The notes below the pieces were generated by a model that had not been told where the DNA came from, did no database searches, and saw only the letters and a program-made list of their open reading frames with translations. DNA of 55,235 bases, from positions 1 through 55,235 of the forward strand of contig CAZVUW010000008.1 in the NCBI GenBank assembly GCA_964629825.1, given 5' to 3'. Each line of letters begins with the position of its first letter. Within the stretch, counting starts at the first letter, position 1. Of the stretch, positions 26,739 through 35,262 are shown in pieces. The stretch is from CAZVUW01 sp964629825 (GTDB taxonomy: Bacteria > Actinomycetota > Nitriliruptoria > Euzebyales > Egibacteraceae). Made by a program: the position numbers and the translations under genes.

Positions 26739-27386
26739 ATGGCGGCTGGACGCAGGCAAGGCCATGGCCTCTTCGCACGGCTCTACGCCCGGGCGAGCCC
26801 GCGGATGGAGGCCGTCGGGATGGCGCGGCACCGGCGCGACCTGCTGGCCGGGCTGACGGGTGAGGTCATCGAGCCGGGCTGCGGCAACGGGCTGAACTTC
26901 GCGCACTACCCCTCGACCGTGACGCGGGTGCTCGCGGTGGAGCCCCAGCCGTACCTGCGCGCGCTCGCAGAGCAGGCGGCTGCGAAGGCGCCCGTCCCCG
27001 TCGAGGTCGTCGAGGGCTTCGCGGAGGAGCTGCCGGCCGCCGACGGCTCGTTCGACGCCGCGGTCACCTCGCTGATGCTGTGCTCGGTCGCCGACCTCGA
27101 CGCCGCGGTCGCCGAGCTGGCCCGCGTGCTCCGCCCCGGCGGACAGGTCCGCTTCCTGGAGCACGTCCGCGCAGAGACCAAGGGGCTCGCACGCCTGCAG
27201 CGGGTTCTGGACGCCACGGTGTGGCCCCCGCTGGCGGGCGGCTGCCACACGGCGCGGGATCCCGTTGCCGCGCTCAAGCGCGCCGGCTTCGAGGTGGAGC
27301 CACCCAGGCGGTTCCGCTTCCCCGAGACCGCCATGACCCTGCCCACCACCGCTCACGTGCTGGGCACGGCGGAGAAGGCGCATTGA
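26739..27386 (+). CDS. Class I SAM-dependent methyltransferase (UbiE/COQ5-like)
   Basis: 215 residues. SAM-binding motif I is VIEPGCGNGLNFAHYP, followed by the acidic end of strand 2 (VEPQPYLRA), FDAAVTSLMLCSV and RVLRPGGQVRFLEHV. The small size, the early GHGLFARLYARASPRME segment and the RVLDATVWPPLAGGCHTARD stretch match actinobacterial and mammalian METTL7-like or phospholipid methyltransferase-type proteins. The substrate is not predictable. The start is supported by a -10 element 8 bases upstream, implying a leaderless mRNA; longer frames would run into tRNA-His. Confidence 0.88.
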   Translation: MAAGRRQGHGLFARLYARASPRMEAVGMARHRRDLLAGLTGEVIEPGCGNGLNFAHYPSTVTRVLAVEPQPYLRALAEQAAAKAPVPVEVVEGFAEELPAADGSFDAAVTSLMLCSVADLDAAVAELARVLRPGGQVRFLEHVRAETKGLARLQRVLDATVWPPLAGGCHTARDPVAALKRAGFEVEPPRRFRFPETAMTLPTTAHVLGTAEKAH

Positions 27387-27552
27387 CCCGAAGGGCATAG
27401 CCCATTGGATGGGCAGCTCCGCGCGCCTGGCGCGCTGGCCAAGCAGCGCTGAGATCGGGCCGCAGAGCGACGAGATTGCAGCAGCCCCAAACCGGTAGAT
27501 CAGATCAGTGCTCCGCCGGCCCGGCATGGGCGCTCGGCAGGGCAATTAATCC

Positions 27553-27581
27553 TTGTCGCGGCCAATCGCGCCATCTAGTTT
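27553..27581 (+). promoter_or_regulatory. Predicted promoter of the choice-of-anchor B gene
   Basis: TTGTCG at 27553-27558, a 17-bp spacer and TAGTTT at 27576-27581, leaving a leader of roughly 75 nt. Pattern-based only. Confidence 0.45.
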
Positions 27582-27664
27582 CCGCACGGCCGGTGGGGGC
27601 GCCCCCCCTGGCGCCGTCTGCCCACGGGCTGAGGCGACGGCTCAAACTCGTGCAAGGAGCGCCC

Positions 27665-29467
27665 ATGATCTCTAGCGCGGTAAGAACCCGCCTGAACGTG
27701 CTACACGTCCTTCTCGCGATGACATTGGCGGCCACGCTCCTGGTCGCCACCCCCCGTCCCGCCGCCGCACACGAGATGTGCGCCGGTCCGACGGCGGCCG
27801 CCCCCGGCTTCCTGGGCCTCATGATGGAGGCCGTCAACGTCTTCTCGTCGTTCCTCTCCACCGAGGCCGCCTGCGACGACGGCGCGTTGGCTCAGAAGCA
27901 CATGGCCGCCGAGCTGCCCGATGACTACGAGGCCCCGGACATGTCCGGGTACACCGTCTTCAACCAGGGCGGTGACGACCGGTCCGCGCCGTGCGTCGAC
28001 GGCGTCGCCTACGTCCCGGCCCTCGATGGCCACGACTGGCTCGGCACCGGTGCCTTCCCCTGTGACGACGTCGACCTGCTGTCGTACTTCCTGAACGACG
28101 AGATCGGCGGCGGCCTGGCGAACACCACCGGCCGCGGCAGCGACGTCTGGGGCTGGGAGGACCCGGAGACGGGCCGTGAGTACGTGATCGCGGGGCTCGA
28201 GGTCGGCACGTCGTTCATCGACATCACCGACCCGCGCAACCCCGTCTACCTCGCCCACCTGCCGACGTCCGCCACGTCGAACGACATCTGGCGTGACATC
28301 AAGGTCTACAAGGACCACGCGTTCATCGTCGCCGAGTCCCTGAACCACGGCATGCAGGTCGTCGACCTGACCAGGCTCCGCGACCTCGACCCGGACGAGG
28401 CCCCCCACACCATCACCTATGACGCCCGCTACACCGGCTTCCTGCGGGCGCACAACATCGCGATCAACGAGGACACCGGCTTCGCCTACGCGGTGGGTCA
28501 GCGCAACGACGCCCACGGCTGCGCCTCGACGTCGCACATCATCAACATCCAGGACCCGCTGAACCCGACCTTCGCCGGTTGCTACAACCAGAACGGCTAT
28601 GTCCATGACGCCAACTGCGTCGTGTACGAGGGCCCGGACACCCGCTACACCGGGCGCGAGATCTGCGTGAACTCGAACCCGTCGACCCCGGGCATCGGCA
28701 ACGCCGTCGTGATCGCCGACGTCACCGACAAGTCCAACATGGTGACGCTGTCGAGGACGGGTTATCCGAACTCGGCCTACAGCCACCAGGGCTGGCTGCT
28801 CGATGGCCACCGCTACTACCTGCACAACAGCGAGACGACCAACCGGCAGCCCCAGGGCGTTGAGATCTTCGACCTCGCCGACCTAGAGAACCCGCGTCAC
28901 ATCGGCTTCTTCGAGAACCCGGCGCAGTCGACCCACCACAACCTCTACGCCCGCGGCGACTTCGTGTTCCAGTCCAACTACAGCTCGGGCCTGCGTGTCT
29001 ACGACACCCGCCAGGTGGCGGATGGCACGATCCAGGAGGTCGGGTTCTTCGACGTGTACCCGCCGCACGACAACCCGGGCTTCGGTCTCGGCACGTGGAG
29101 CAACTACGCCTTCGACAGCGGCGTCGTCGCCATTCACGGCTACCAGGGCCTGTTCATCGTCGACCCGCGCCTGCCCACCTGGGACATGCTCGAGGGCGAC
29201 CTCGACGACCTGGTTGACGCCGACGCCATCACCGCCGGCCTCGAGGGCAAGATCCGCAACGCCATCGAGCAGGCCCAGGCGTGGCTCGCCCGCCCGAAGC
29301 AGAGCCGGATCGCACACACGCACGTCGAGCGCGCCATCCACCTCCTGCTCTGGCAGGCCGACGTCATCGAGGGCAAGAACAAGCCCAACCAGGGCGACGC
29401 CGATGCTCTGCGCGAGCTCGCGGCGCAGTTCCAGGAGAAGCTCGACGACCTCCTGAACGCACCCTGA
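27665..29467 (+). CDS. Choice-of-anchor B family secreted protein with shared C-terminal module
   Basis: 600 residues from the ATG preceded by AAGGAGCG, with a signal peptide ending near RPAAAHE. The body matches the choice-of-anchor B family: GSDVWGWEDPETGREYVIAG, TSFIDITDPRNPVYLAHLP, WRDIKVYKDHAFIVAE, HGMQVVDLTRLRDL, HNIAINEDTGFAYAVG and a SHQGWLLDGHRYY segment. LVIVD-like blades predict a beta-propeller. The family is named because its members end in different surface-sorting signals. Here the C-terminus (513-600) is the module shared with five other proteins, which hints at its role. No enzymatic residues are recognised. Its 3' end lies 87 bp before an assembly gap. Confidence 0.9.
   Translation: MISSAVRTRLNVLHVLLAMTLAATLLVATPRPAAAHEMCAGPTAAAPGFLGLMMEAVNVFSSFLSTEAACDDGALAQKHMAAELPDDYEAPDMSGYTVFNQGGDDRSAPCVDGVAYVPALDGHDWLGTGAFPCDDVDLLSYFLNDEIGGGLANTTGRGSDVWGWEDPETGREYVIAGLEVGTSFIDITDPRNPVYLAHLPTSATSNDIWRDIKVYKDHAFIVAESLNHGMQVVDLTRLRDLDPDEAPHTITYDARYTGFLRAHNIAINEDTGFAYAVGQRNDAHGCASTSHIINIQDPLNPTFAGCYNQNGYVHDANCVVYEGPDTRYTGREICVNSNPSTPGIGNAVVIADVTDKSNMVTLSRTGYPNSAYSHQGWLLDGHRYYLHNSETTNRQPQGVEIFDLADLENPRHIGFFENPAQSTHHNLYARGDFVFQSNYSSGLRVYDTRQVADGTIQEVGFFDVYPPHDNPGFGLGTWSNYAFDSGVVAIHGYQGLFIVDPRLPTWDMLEGDLDDLVDADAITAGLEGKIRNAIEQAQAWLARPKQSRIAHTHVERAIHLLLWQADVIEGKNKPNQGDADALRELAAQFQEKLDDLLNAP
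29201..29464 (+). other. Shared C-terminal module, copy 4 (choice-of-anchor B protein)
   Basis: Residues 513-600: LDDLVDADAITAGLEGKIRN, HTHVERAIHLLLWQADVIE and NKPNQGDADALRELA. This is the most diverged copy, with ARPKQSRIAHTHVERA in place of GPRKLGPALSHLDRA. Confidence 0.8.
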
Positions 29468-29530
29468 GCCAGGGCTGAACCCCGGAAGCGGCTGAGCGCC
29501 GCTGTCGGCTAGCAGATGAGCGAAGCGGTG

Positions 29531-29554
29531 GGGCCGGGCCAATTGGCCCGGCCC
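29531..29554 (+). terminator. 24-bp perfect palindrome at the scaffold gap
   Basis: GGGCCGGGCCAA and its exact reverse complement, with AATT at the centre, 64 bp after the choice-of-anchor B gene and directly against the N run. It is probably the terminator hairpin of that gene. Its structure may explain why assembly stopped here; the downstream tract is missing. Confidence 0.6.
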
Positions 29555-29564
29555 NNNNNNNNNN
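29555..29564. other. Assembly gap (10 N)
   Basis: Ten consecutive N. The true length is unknown, and order and orientation of the flanking contigs rest on scaffolding. No gene is interrupted: the flanks are the 3' regions of two convergent genes. Confidence 0.98.
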
Positions 29565-29586
29565 CGGTTACCTGTTCTGCTACGGG

Positions 29587-29616
29587 GTGGGGGGGGGCAA
29601 TTCGCCCCGGCCCCAC
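29587..29616 (-). terminator. Hairpin after the CWB2 protein gene (minus strand)
   Basis: Read on the minus strand, GTGGGGCCGGGGC and GCCCCCCCCCAC can pair around GAATT, 26 bp after the stop codon. The G run beside the gap may contain sequencing errors. Together with the palindrome on the other side it forms a convergent terminator zone. Confidence 0.5.
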
Positions 29617-29641
29617 CGCCGTCAGCGGATCAGACCGCCGC

Positions 29642-32143
29642 TCACGGACTGTCCGGGAACACCTGCTTCACCCGCTGCTCCACCTCGGCCGAGAGCGCCG
29701 CGGTGCCACCGAACAGGTAGGCCGCCTGGATCGAAGGCTGGGCCTCGAGGTAGTCGGCCACGTCGCTGGGAAGCGACGCGATCGGGCTCAGCAGGACGGG
29801 TCCGCCGCGGGTGGCCACGTAGGCGCCACCCGTCAGCGCGTCGGGGAACCGCTCACCGGTCGCGATCCCGACCAGGGGCGGCCCCTCGAACAGCTCCTCG
29901 GCGACGGTCAGCGCGGTGAGGAAGCGGTTGGAGCCCACCAGCGGCTCCGCGTCCGGGTCTGCCTTCGCGGCCGGCCCGCCCACGGCGTAGCGCGTGGCCG
30001 AGGCGTGCGCCGCCAGGTACTCGGTCGTGGCGGCGGGCAGGTCTTCGCCCGCAGTCAACAGCACCGCTCCGCCGATGTGGCCGGCCGCGGCCCCAGCGGC
30101 GACGGCGTCGGGGAAGTCAAGCCCCGAGGCCAGCAGCAGGTCGTCGGGGTTCCCCAGGCGTTCGGCAATCGCCGCAGCGGTGCCGAACCGGTCGGAGCCC
30201 GCATGACGCTCGACCTTGTAGCCCAGGTCCATCAGCGCCTGAGCGACGCCCGGCTTCAGCGCCTCGGTGCCTCCGACCAGCAGCACGGTCTTGCCCTTGG
30301 CGAGGACGCGCGTCAGCTCGTCGCGCACCAGCGGATGCAGCTGATCGGGAGGGGTGATCAGCAGGGGCGCGTTCTCCGCCACCGCCAGCGGGGTGGCCGC
30401 CAGCGCATCGGCGAAGACGTCGGAGCGCGCCAGGACCACGGTGTCGGCCTCGCCCGCGCCGAAGGCGTCGCGCGAGATCGTGACCGCGGTGGCGACGCGC
30501 TCACGTCCGCCGAGGCGGATGACGTTCGGACCGAGGACGTCAGGCCCGATCGGGTGCGCCTGGATCCGGACGGAGTCGAGCACGGGGCTCTCCCCCGCCT
30601 CGCTGGGCCGCAGCGTCAGGCGGACCTGGAGGAAGCGGCCGTCGAGGTTGAAGATCTCGCCGTTCGCGACCTTCTGGTAGGTCTCGCTGCCGAGACCGGC
30701 CTCGGTCTCGCTGGCGCGCACCTCGATCTCGACGGTGCCCGCCACGGCGGCCGGCCCCAAACCCTCGCTGAAGGTCACGCGACCCCAGCTGGCCCCCGCC
30801 CCGCCGTCCTGCACGACCGTCCAGCTGCCCTGCGGAGCGGTCGAGCCGAGCAGCACGCGGCCGGTCATGTCGCTGTAGTTGTACGGGCGCGCCAGCGGCA
30901 GGCCCGCCTCCGGCGTCGCCGGCAGCTCCACCGTGAGATCCACCGCACCGACCGGAGTGGTGCCGTCCGAGCCGACGGGGCCTGCGTTCGGGTCGATGCG
31001 AGTCGCCGTGCTCGAGTTGATGTTGGCGGCCCAGATCTTGCCGTCGGCGTCGACTGCGATGCCCGTGCTGCCGGCGCCGGTCGGCGTCGGGACGACGCCG
31101 ATCAGGTTGCCGTCGTTGTCCAGGTGACCGATGCCGCAGCTGGAGAAGCAGCTGAGCGATGAGCTGATCCAGGCGTGGCCGCGCCCGTCGATCGCCAGAC
31201 CCTGAGAAGAAGTCGTGCTGCCGTTGTTGAACGGGCCGAGGACGGTGTCGCCGTCTGGGCTGACCTTGCGGACGTTGCTGCCGAACTCGTTCACCCACAC
31301 CCAGCCGTCCTGATCGAGGGCGAGGCCGTAGTTTGAGACCGACAGGCAGCGCGGGTTGTCCGGGCCCACCGGCTGGGTCGTGTCGAAGCGCAGCAGCAGC
31401 GACCCGGAGGTCGCGGACCACAGGACGCCGTTGCGGTCCATGAGCCCGCCGTAGCCGCCGCAGCCGAACGGTCCCTCCGTGCGAGTGACCGCCCCGGTGA
31501 CGGGGTCGAGCCGCTCGAACACGCGCGGCGTGCCGCCGGAGTAGCTGCCGACCCAGATCGCGCCGTCGGGAGCCACCGACACGTGGCGGGCGTCTCCGCC
31601 GACGGTGTCCACCAGGTGGAGGATGCACTCATCGGTCGCGGTCGAGATCTCCGGATCGCCTGGTGCCGGAGCGGGCCAGGCGAGGACGTCGCCGTAGCCG
31701 CCGGAGGTCTGGATCACGCCGTCGCCGTTGCGGTCGACGCACTGGTTCATCTCGGTCAGGCCGATGTGGACCACACGGCCGGAGTTGCGGTTGCCAGCCC
31801 AGACGCTGCCGTCCGTCGAGACCGTCGTCCGCGATGGGTTGCGCCCGACGCCATCCGGCGCGGACTGGTACTCGCCGAGGATCTCCCCGGTGCGCGTGTC
31901 GATCTTGGCGATGGTCCCGCGGTCCGACAGCGCTATCCAGATGAAGGGGAAGGTGCCTCCAGACTCGCTCAGGCGCAGCAGCCCCCCCGACGTGTCGAGG
32001 TTCACGGCCGTGCCCTTGGCGAAGTCCGCTGTCGAGTCGTACGTCACGTCCTTTCCGACGACCGGTGCCGCCAGAGCTGCGGTCTGGATGACCAGCAGCA
32101 GTGCAGCGGTCGCCGCCAGAGCAATGCGTCTCGCAGTTCGCAT
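29642..32143 (-). CDS. Secreted beta-propeller protein with three CWB2 cell-wall-binding repeats
   Basis: 833 residues from the ATG at 32143, the start that gives a clean signal peptide (MRTARRIALAATAALLLVI). The N-terminal ~420 residues carry NHL/virginiamycin-B-lyase-like blades (GSVWAGNRNSGRVVHIG, GAIWVGSYSGG, GWVWVNEFGSNVRKV, GHAWISSSLSC, GKIWAANINSS). A jelly-roll-like region follows. Three CWB2 repeats begin near RLGGRERVATAVTIS, RHAGSDRFGTAAAIAE and VGSNRFLTALTVAEE, each with an FPDAL- or FADAL-like motif. CWB2 repeats attach proteins non-covalently to the wall. It lacks the module found in six neighbours, so two surface-attachment schemes coexist. Confidence 0.92.
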   Translation of the reverse strand: MRTARRIALAATAALLLVIQTAALAAPVVGKDVTYDSTADFAKGTAVNLDTSGGLLRLSESGGTFPFIWIALSDRGTIAKIDTRTGEILGEYQSAPDGVGRNPSRTTVSTDGSVWAGNRNSGRVVHIGLTEMNQCVDRNGDGVIQTSGGYGDVLAWPAPAPGDPEISTATDECILHLVDTVGGDARHVSVAPDGAIWVGSYSGGTPRVFERLDPVTGAVTRTEGPFGCGGYGGLMDRNGVLWSATSGSLLLRFDTTQPVGPDNPRCLSVSNYGLALDQDGWVWVNEFGSNVRKVSPDGDTVLGPFNNGSTTSSQGLAIDGRGHAWISSSLSCFSSCGIGHLDNDGNLIGVVPTPTGAGSTGIAVDADGKIWAANINSSTATRIDPNAGPVGSDGTTPVGAVDLTVELPATPEAGLPLARPYNYSDMTGRVLLGSTAPQGSWTVVQDGGAGASWGRVTFSEGLGPAAVAGTVEIEVRASETEAGLGSETYQKVANGEIFNLDGRFLQVRLTLRPSEAGESPVLDSVRIQAHPIGPDVLGPNVIRLGGRERVATAVTISRDAFGAGEADTVVLARSDVFADALAATPLAVAENAPLLITPPDQLHPLVRDELTRVLAKGKTVLLVGGTEALKPGVAQALMDLGYKVERHAGSDRFGTAAAIAERLGNPDDLLLASGLDFPDAVAAGAAAGHIGGAVLLTAGEDLPAATTEYLAAHASATRYAVGGPAAKADPDAEPLVGSNRFLTALTVAEELFEGPPLVGIATGERFPDALTGGAYVATRGGPVLLSPIASLPSDVADYLEAQPSIQAAYLFGGTAALSAEVEQRVKQVFPDSP

Positions 32144-32364
32144 GAACAGGCCTTTCGGCTCGTGGTTCGAGGTGGGCGCGGTCCTCCGCGCCCCTGGGGG
32201 CTCTCCGCCGTGCCCCTGCGCCGCGCCAGCTGAATGGGCACACACCCCCGCAGCCTCAACATACGGAGTCCAGGGGGCGCGGCCATGAGGGGAACCCCCT
32301 ATTTAGGGATGCGCTGCTCCCGCGGCCGGGGGAGGTTTCGCTGGCCCGGCGGTCCGTTCCGGCA

Positions 32365-32370
32365 TACGAT
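32365..32370 (+). promoter_or_regulatory. -10 element of the LuxR-type regulator gene
   Basis: TACGAT sits 8 bases before the ATG at 32379, with no ribosome binding site between, implying a leaderless transcript. A -35 element is not obvious, so an activator or another sigma factor may be needed. Confidence 0.45.
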
Positions 32371-32378
32371 CCGCGGGC

Positions 32379-35105
32379 ATGGCGGGCCTTGAGGAGGCGC
32401 GTCGGCGAATCGCGGAGCTGCTGTCGGGCTCCGGCGGGGCAAGAGCGCTCCTGTTGGTGGGAGCAGCGGGCACGGGCAAGACGACTCTCTTGCGCTGGGC
32501 CGAGGCGCGCACGGCAGACCGACCCGTCCTGCGAGTGGCAGGACTGGAGGTCGAGGCCGCTCTGGACTACGCGGGCCTGGATCTCCTCCTCCGCGGGCTG
32601 CCGCAGCAGCCCTGCGACCTCCCCGACCATCACCGGCGGGCGCTGGAGACGGCGCTCGGGCAGACGCCGGCGCCCCGGCGCTCCGCCGACGCCCTGGCGG
32701 TCGCGGCCGCGGTCGAGGACATCCTGACCAGCGCCGGCACCGGTGCGCTGGTGATGGCCGATGACCTCCAGTGGCTGGACGGCTGCTCCAGGGCCGTGCT
32801 GGGCCTGCTGGCGCGACGCCTGAAGCCCGGCGGTCCGCTGCTGCTCCTCTCCACCCGCCCTCCGGTCGACCCGGAGGTGGTGGGGCTCGACCGCGTCGAG
32901 GTCGAGGGCCTGGAGCGCGCGGCGGCGCTTCTGCTCCTGCAAGGCTCCTTCGGATGCTCCGTCGAGGTGGCCGAGCGCCTTGTGGAGATGGTCGACGGCA
33001 ACCCTCAAGGTCTGGTTGAGGTGGCTGGCGCCCTGACCTCAGAGGAGCGCGAGGGCCGGGCTCTGCTGCCGGACCCGCTGCCCGTCGGCGGGCGGGTCGC
33101 GGACAGCGGCCGTCGAGTGCTTGAGCCGCTCGACGCCATGGGGCGCGGGGCGCTGCTGATCGCCGCTGCCGCCGGCCGCGCGCGGCTGGCCGAGGTGCTG
33201 GACGCCATCGCGGCGGCGGGCCTTGAGCGCTCGGCTCTGACCGCCGCCGAGTCCCTTGGGCTTGTTCGACTCGAGCCGGCGGGAGTCGCCTTCGCCACGC
33301 CGCTGCTGCGCTCGGCCATCTACCACGGCGCGGCGGCAGCAGAGCGTCGGCAGGCCCACGCCGCCCTGGCCGCCGCCGCACGCGATCCCGCACGGCGGGT
33401 GTTGCATCGCGCCAGCGCAACGGTCGAGCCGGATGAGGCGCTCGCCGGCGAGCTCGAAGCGGTGGGCATAGACGCCGGCGATCACCTCGGCCCGCTCGAG
33501 GCCGCAGCAGCGCTCGAGCGCGCCGCCGCGCTCAGCCCGACCGACGACGAACGGGCACGCCGGCTGATCCTGGCGGCGCAATCCCACTGCCTGGCCGCCC
33601 GGTCCTCGCACGCCCTCGAGCTCCTCGACCAGGCCATGGTGCTGTCGAGAGACAGCCCGGAGCTGCGCGGCGCCGCCCAGTCGCTGCGCGGCTCCCTGCT
33701 GCTGTGGCGCGGTCGACCCGGCGATGCGGCTGGACTGCTCGAGCACGAGGCGGAGCTGCTCAGGAGCTCGGCGCCATCGGTGGCCGTGCGGCTGCTCTGC
33801 GAGGCGGTCAGCGCCCGTCTGGTGACCGGGGACCTCGGGATCGCCCTGGCCCTGACGGCTCGTGCCCGGGACATCGCGGGGCGCCACCCCGAAGCCGACG
33901 CCCAGCTGCCCCGGCTGCAGGAGGCGCTCCTCGAGCTGCTCCTCGCGCGGCGCGGTCTGGGCGATCTGCCGGAGAGCGAGCAGCTTGCACGCGCCGCCTC
34001 CTCCGATGGCGCTGCCCACCTGGCGGCACAGATCTACGCCGTGGCGCTGGTCTACGGCGAGGAGCTGGACCGGGCGCGCAGCCTGCTCAGCATCCTCATC
34101 GACACCGCCCGCGCTCGCGGTGCGCCCTGGGCGCTGCCGCTGCCGCTCGCGCTGCGCGCCGAGCTGGAGCTGCGCGCGGGAGCATGGTCGATCGCCCTGA
34201 GGGCGGCGACCGAGTCGGTCGAGCTCGCCCGCAGCACCCGCCAGCGCTCGCAGGAGGCGATGAGCCTGGCGACGCTCGGCCGCGTCAAGGCGCTGCGCGG
34301 AGATGCGGAAGCCCGCGACCTCCTGGCGGCCGCGCGGGGCCTGGGCGATGAGTGCGGGCTGGGCACGATCACGACCATGGTGGCCGCCAGCGAGGGGGTG
34401 GCGCACCTAGCGGAAGGGCGCCTGGACGAGGCGCTGGACGCGCTGCTGGAGGCGCGCGCGCACGCCCAGAGGCAGAGGCTGCACCACCCCACGGTGGTGA
34501 GCTGGGCGGCCGATCTGGTCGAGGCCGCCGTCGCCCTCGGTCACGCCGACCTGGCCGCCGAGGTGACAGAGGATCTCAGCCGAGCTGCCGCAGACACCGA
34601 GAGCATCGCCGGCGCCGCGCTGGCGGCGCGCTGTCGCGGGTTGGTGTCCGGGCCGGACAGGTCCACCCAGGCCCTGACCGAGGCGATCGCCCTCCACCAG
34701 CGCGCCGGCGCGCCCTATGAGGAGGCCCGCACAAGGCTGAACCTCGGGTTGAGGTTGAGGCGCGCCCGCGATCTGCAGGGCGCCCGCAGGGAGCTGCGGT
34801 TGGCGCGCTCCGCCTTCCAGCGTCTCGGGGCCCGCCCCTGGGTCGCACGCGCCGAGTCGGAGCTGCGCGCCGCCGGAGCACGCCTGGCAAAGGCCCCGGC
34901 CACCGGCGTGCTGACCGCGCAGGAGCTGCTGGTCGCCCTCCGGGCGGCCGAGGGCGCCACGAACCGGGAGGTCGCTGCTGCCCTCTTCATCAGCCCCAAG
35001 ACGGTGGAGAACCACCTGAGCCGCGTCTACGCCAAGCTCGGCATCCGCGGCCGCGTGCAGCTGGCCGCGGCGATCGGCAGCGTCACCGGGTCGTCCGATC
35101 ATTGA
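32379..35105 (+). CDS. LAL-type LuxR transcriptional regulator with AAA ATPase domain
   Basis: 908 residues. The N-terminus has Walker A (GAAGTGKTT, about residues 28-36) and a Walker-B-like VMADDLQWLD segment of the STAND/AAA type. A long TPR-like helical middle region follows (ALELLDQAMVLSRDSPELRG and similar). The C-terminal LuxR helix-turn-helix (about 845-900) has LTAQELLVALRAAEGATN and FISPKTVENHLSRVYAKLGI. These regulators bind ATP and an inducer and activate nearby genes. It is divergent from the CWB2 gene and immediately upstream of the 5'-nucleotidase; control of either is an inference. The ATG lies 8 bases after a good -10 element. Confidence 0.93.
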   Translation: MAGLEEARRRIAELLSGSGGARALLLVGAAGTGKTTLLRWAEARTADRPVLRVAGLEVEAALDYAGLDLLLRGLPQQPCDLPDHHRRALETALGQTPAPRRSADALAVAAAVEDILTSAGTGALVMADDLQWLDGCSRAVLGLLARRLKPGGPLLLLSTRPPVDPEVVGLDRVEVEGLERAAALLLLQGSFGCSVEVAERLVEMVDGNPQGLVEVAGALTSEEREGRALLPDPLPVGGRVADSGRRVLEPLDAMGRGALLIAAAAGRARLAEVLDAIAAAGLERSALTAAESLGLVRLEPAGVAFATPLLRSAIYHGAAAAERRQAHAALAAAARDPARRVLHRASATVEPDEALAGELEAVGIDAGDHLGPLEAAAALERAAALSPTDDERARRLILAAQSHCLAARSSHALELLDQAMVLSRDSPELRGAAQSLRGSLLLWRGRPGDAAGLLEHEAELLRSSAPSVAVRLLCEAVSARLVTGDLGIALALTARARDIAGRHPEADAQLPRLQEALLELLLARRGLGDLPESEQLARAASSDGAAHLAAQIYAVALVYGEELDRARSLLSILIDTARARGAPWALPLPLALRAELELRAGAWSIALRAATESVELARSTRQRSQEAMSLATLGRVKALRGDAEARDLLAAARGLGDECGLGTITTMVAASEGVAHLAEGRLDEALDALLEARAHAQRQRLHHPTVVSWAADLVEAAVALGHADLAAEVTEDLSRAAADTESIAGAALAARCRGLVSGPDRSTQALTEAIALHQRAGAPYEEARTRLNLGLRLRRARDLQGARRELRLARSAFQRLGARPWVARAESELRAAGARLAKAPATGVLTAQELLVALRAAEGATNREVAAALFISPKTVENHLSRVYAKLGIRGRVQLAAAIGSVTGSSDH

Positions 35106-35131
35106 TGCGGTTGTCCGCTGACGGCTACCCT
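35102..35131 (+). promoter_or_regulatory. Predicted promoter of the 5'-nucleotidase gene
   Basis: TTGATG at 35102-35107 (overlapping the stop of the regulator gene), an 18-bp spacer and TACCCT at 35126-35131, with a leader of about 125 nt. Pattern-based only. Confidence 0.4.
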
Positions 35132-35262
35132 CCAGCAACCTCCCCGCCAAGGGGATGCGGTGGCCTCGGCGGGGTGGTCGGGACCGCAGTCAGCGGTCGC
35201 TGCGCACCTTCGTGTCCGGTCGCACGGCCGGGAGCGATCAGGTCCGTCTCGAGGAGCCCTTC

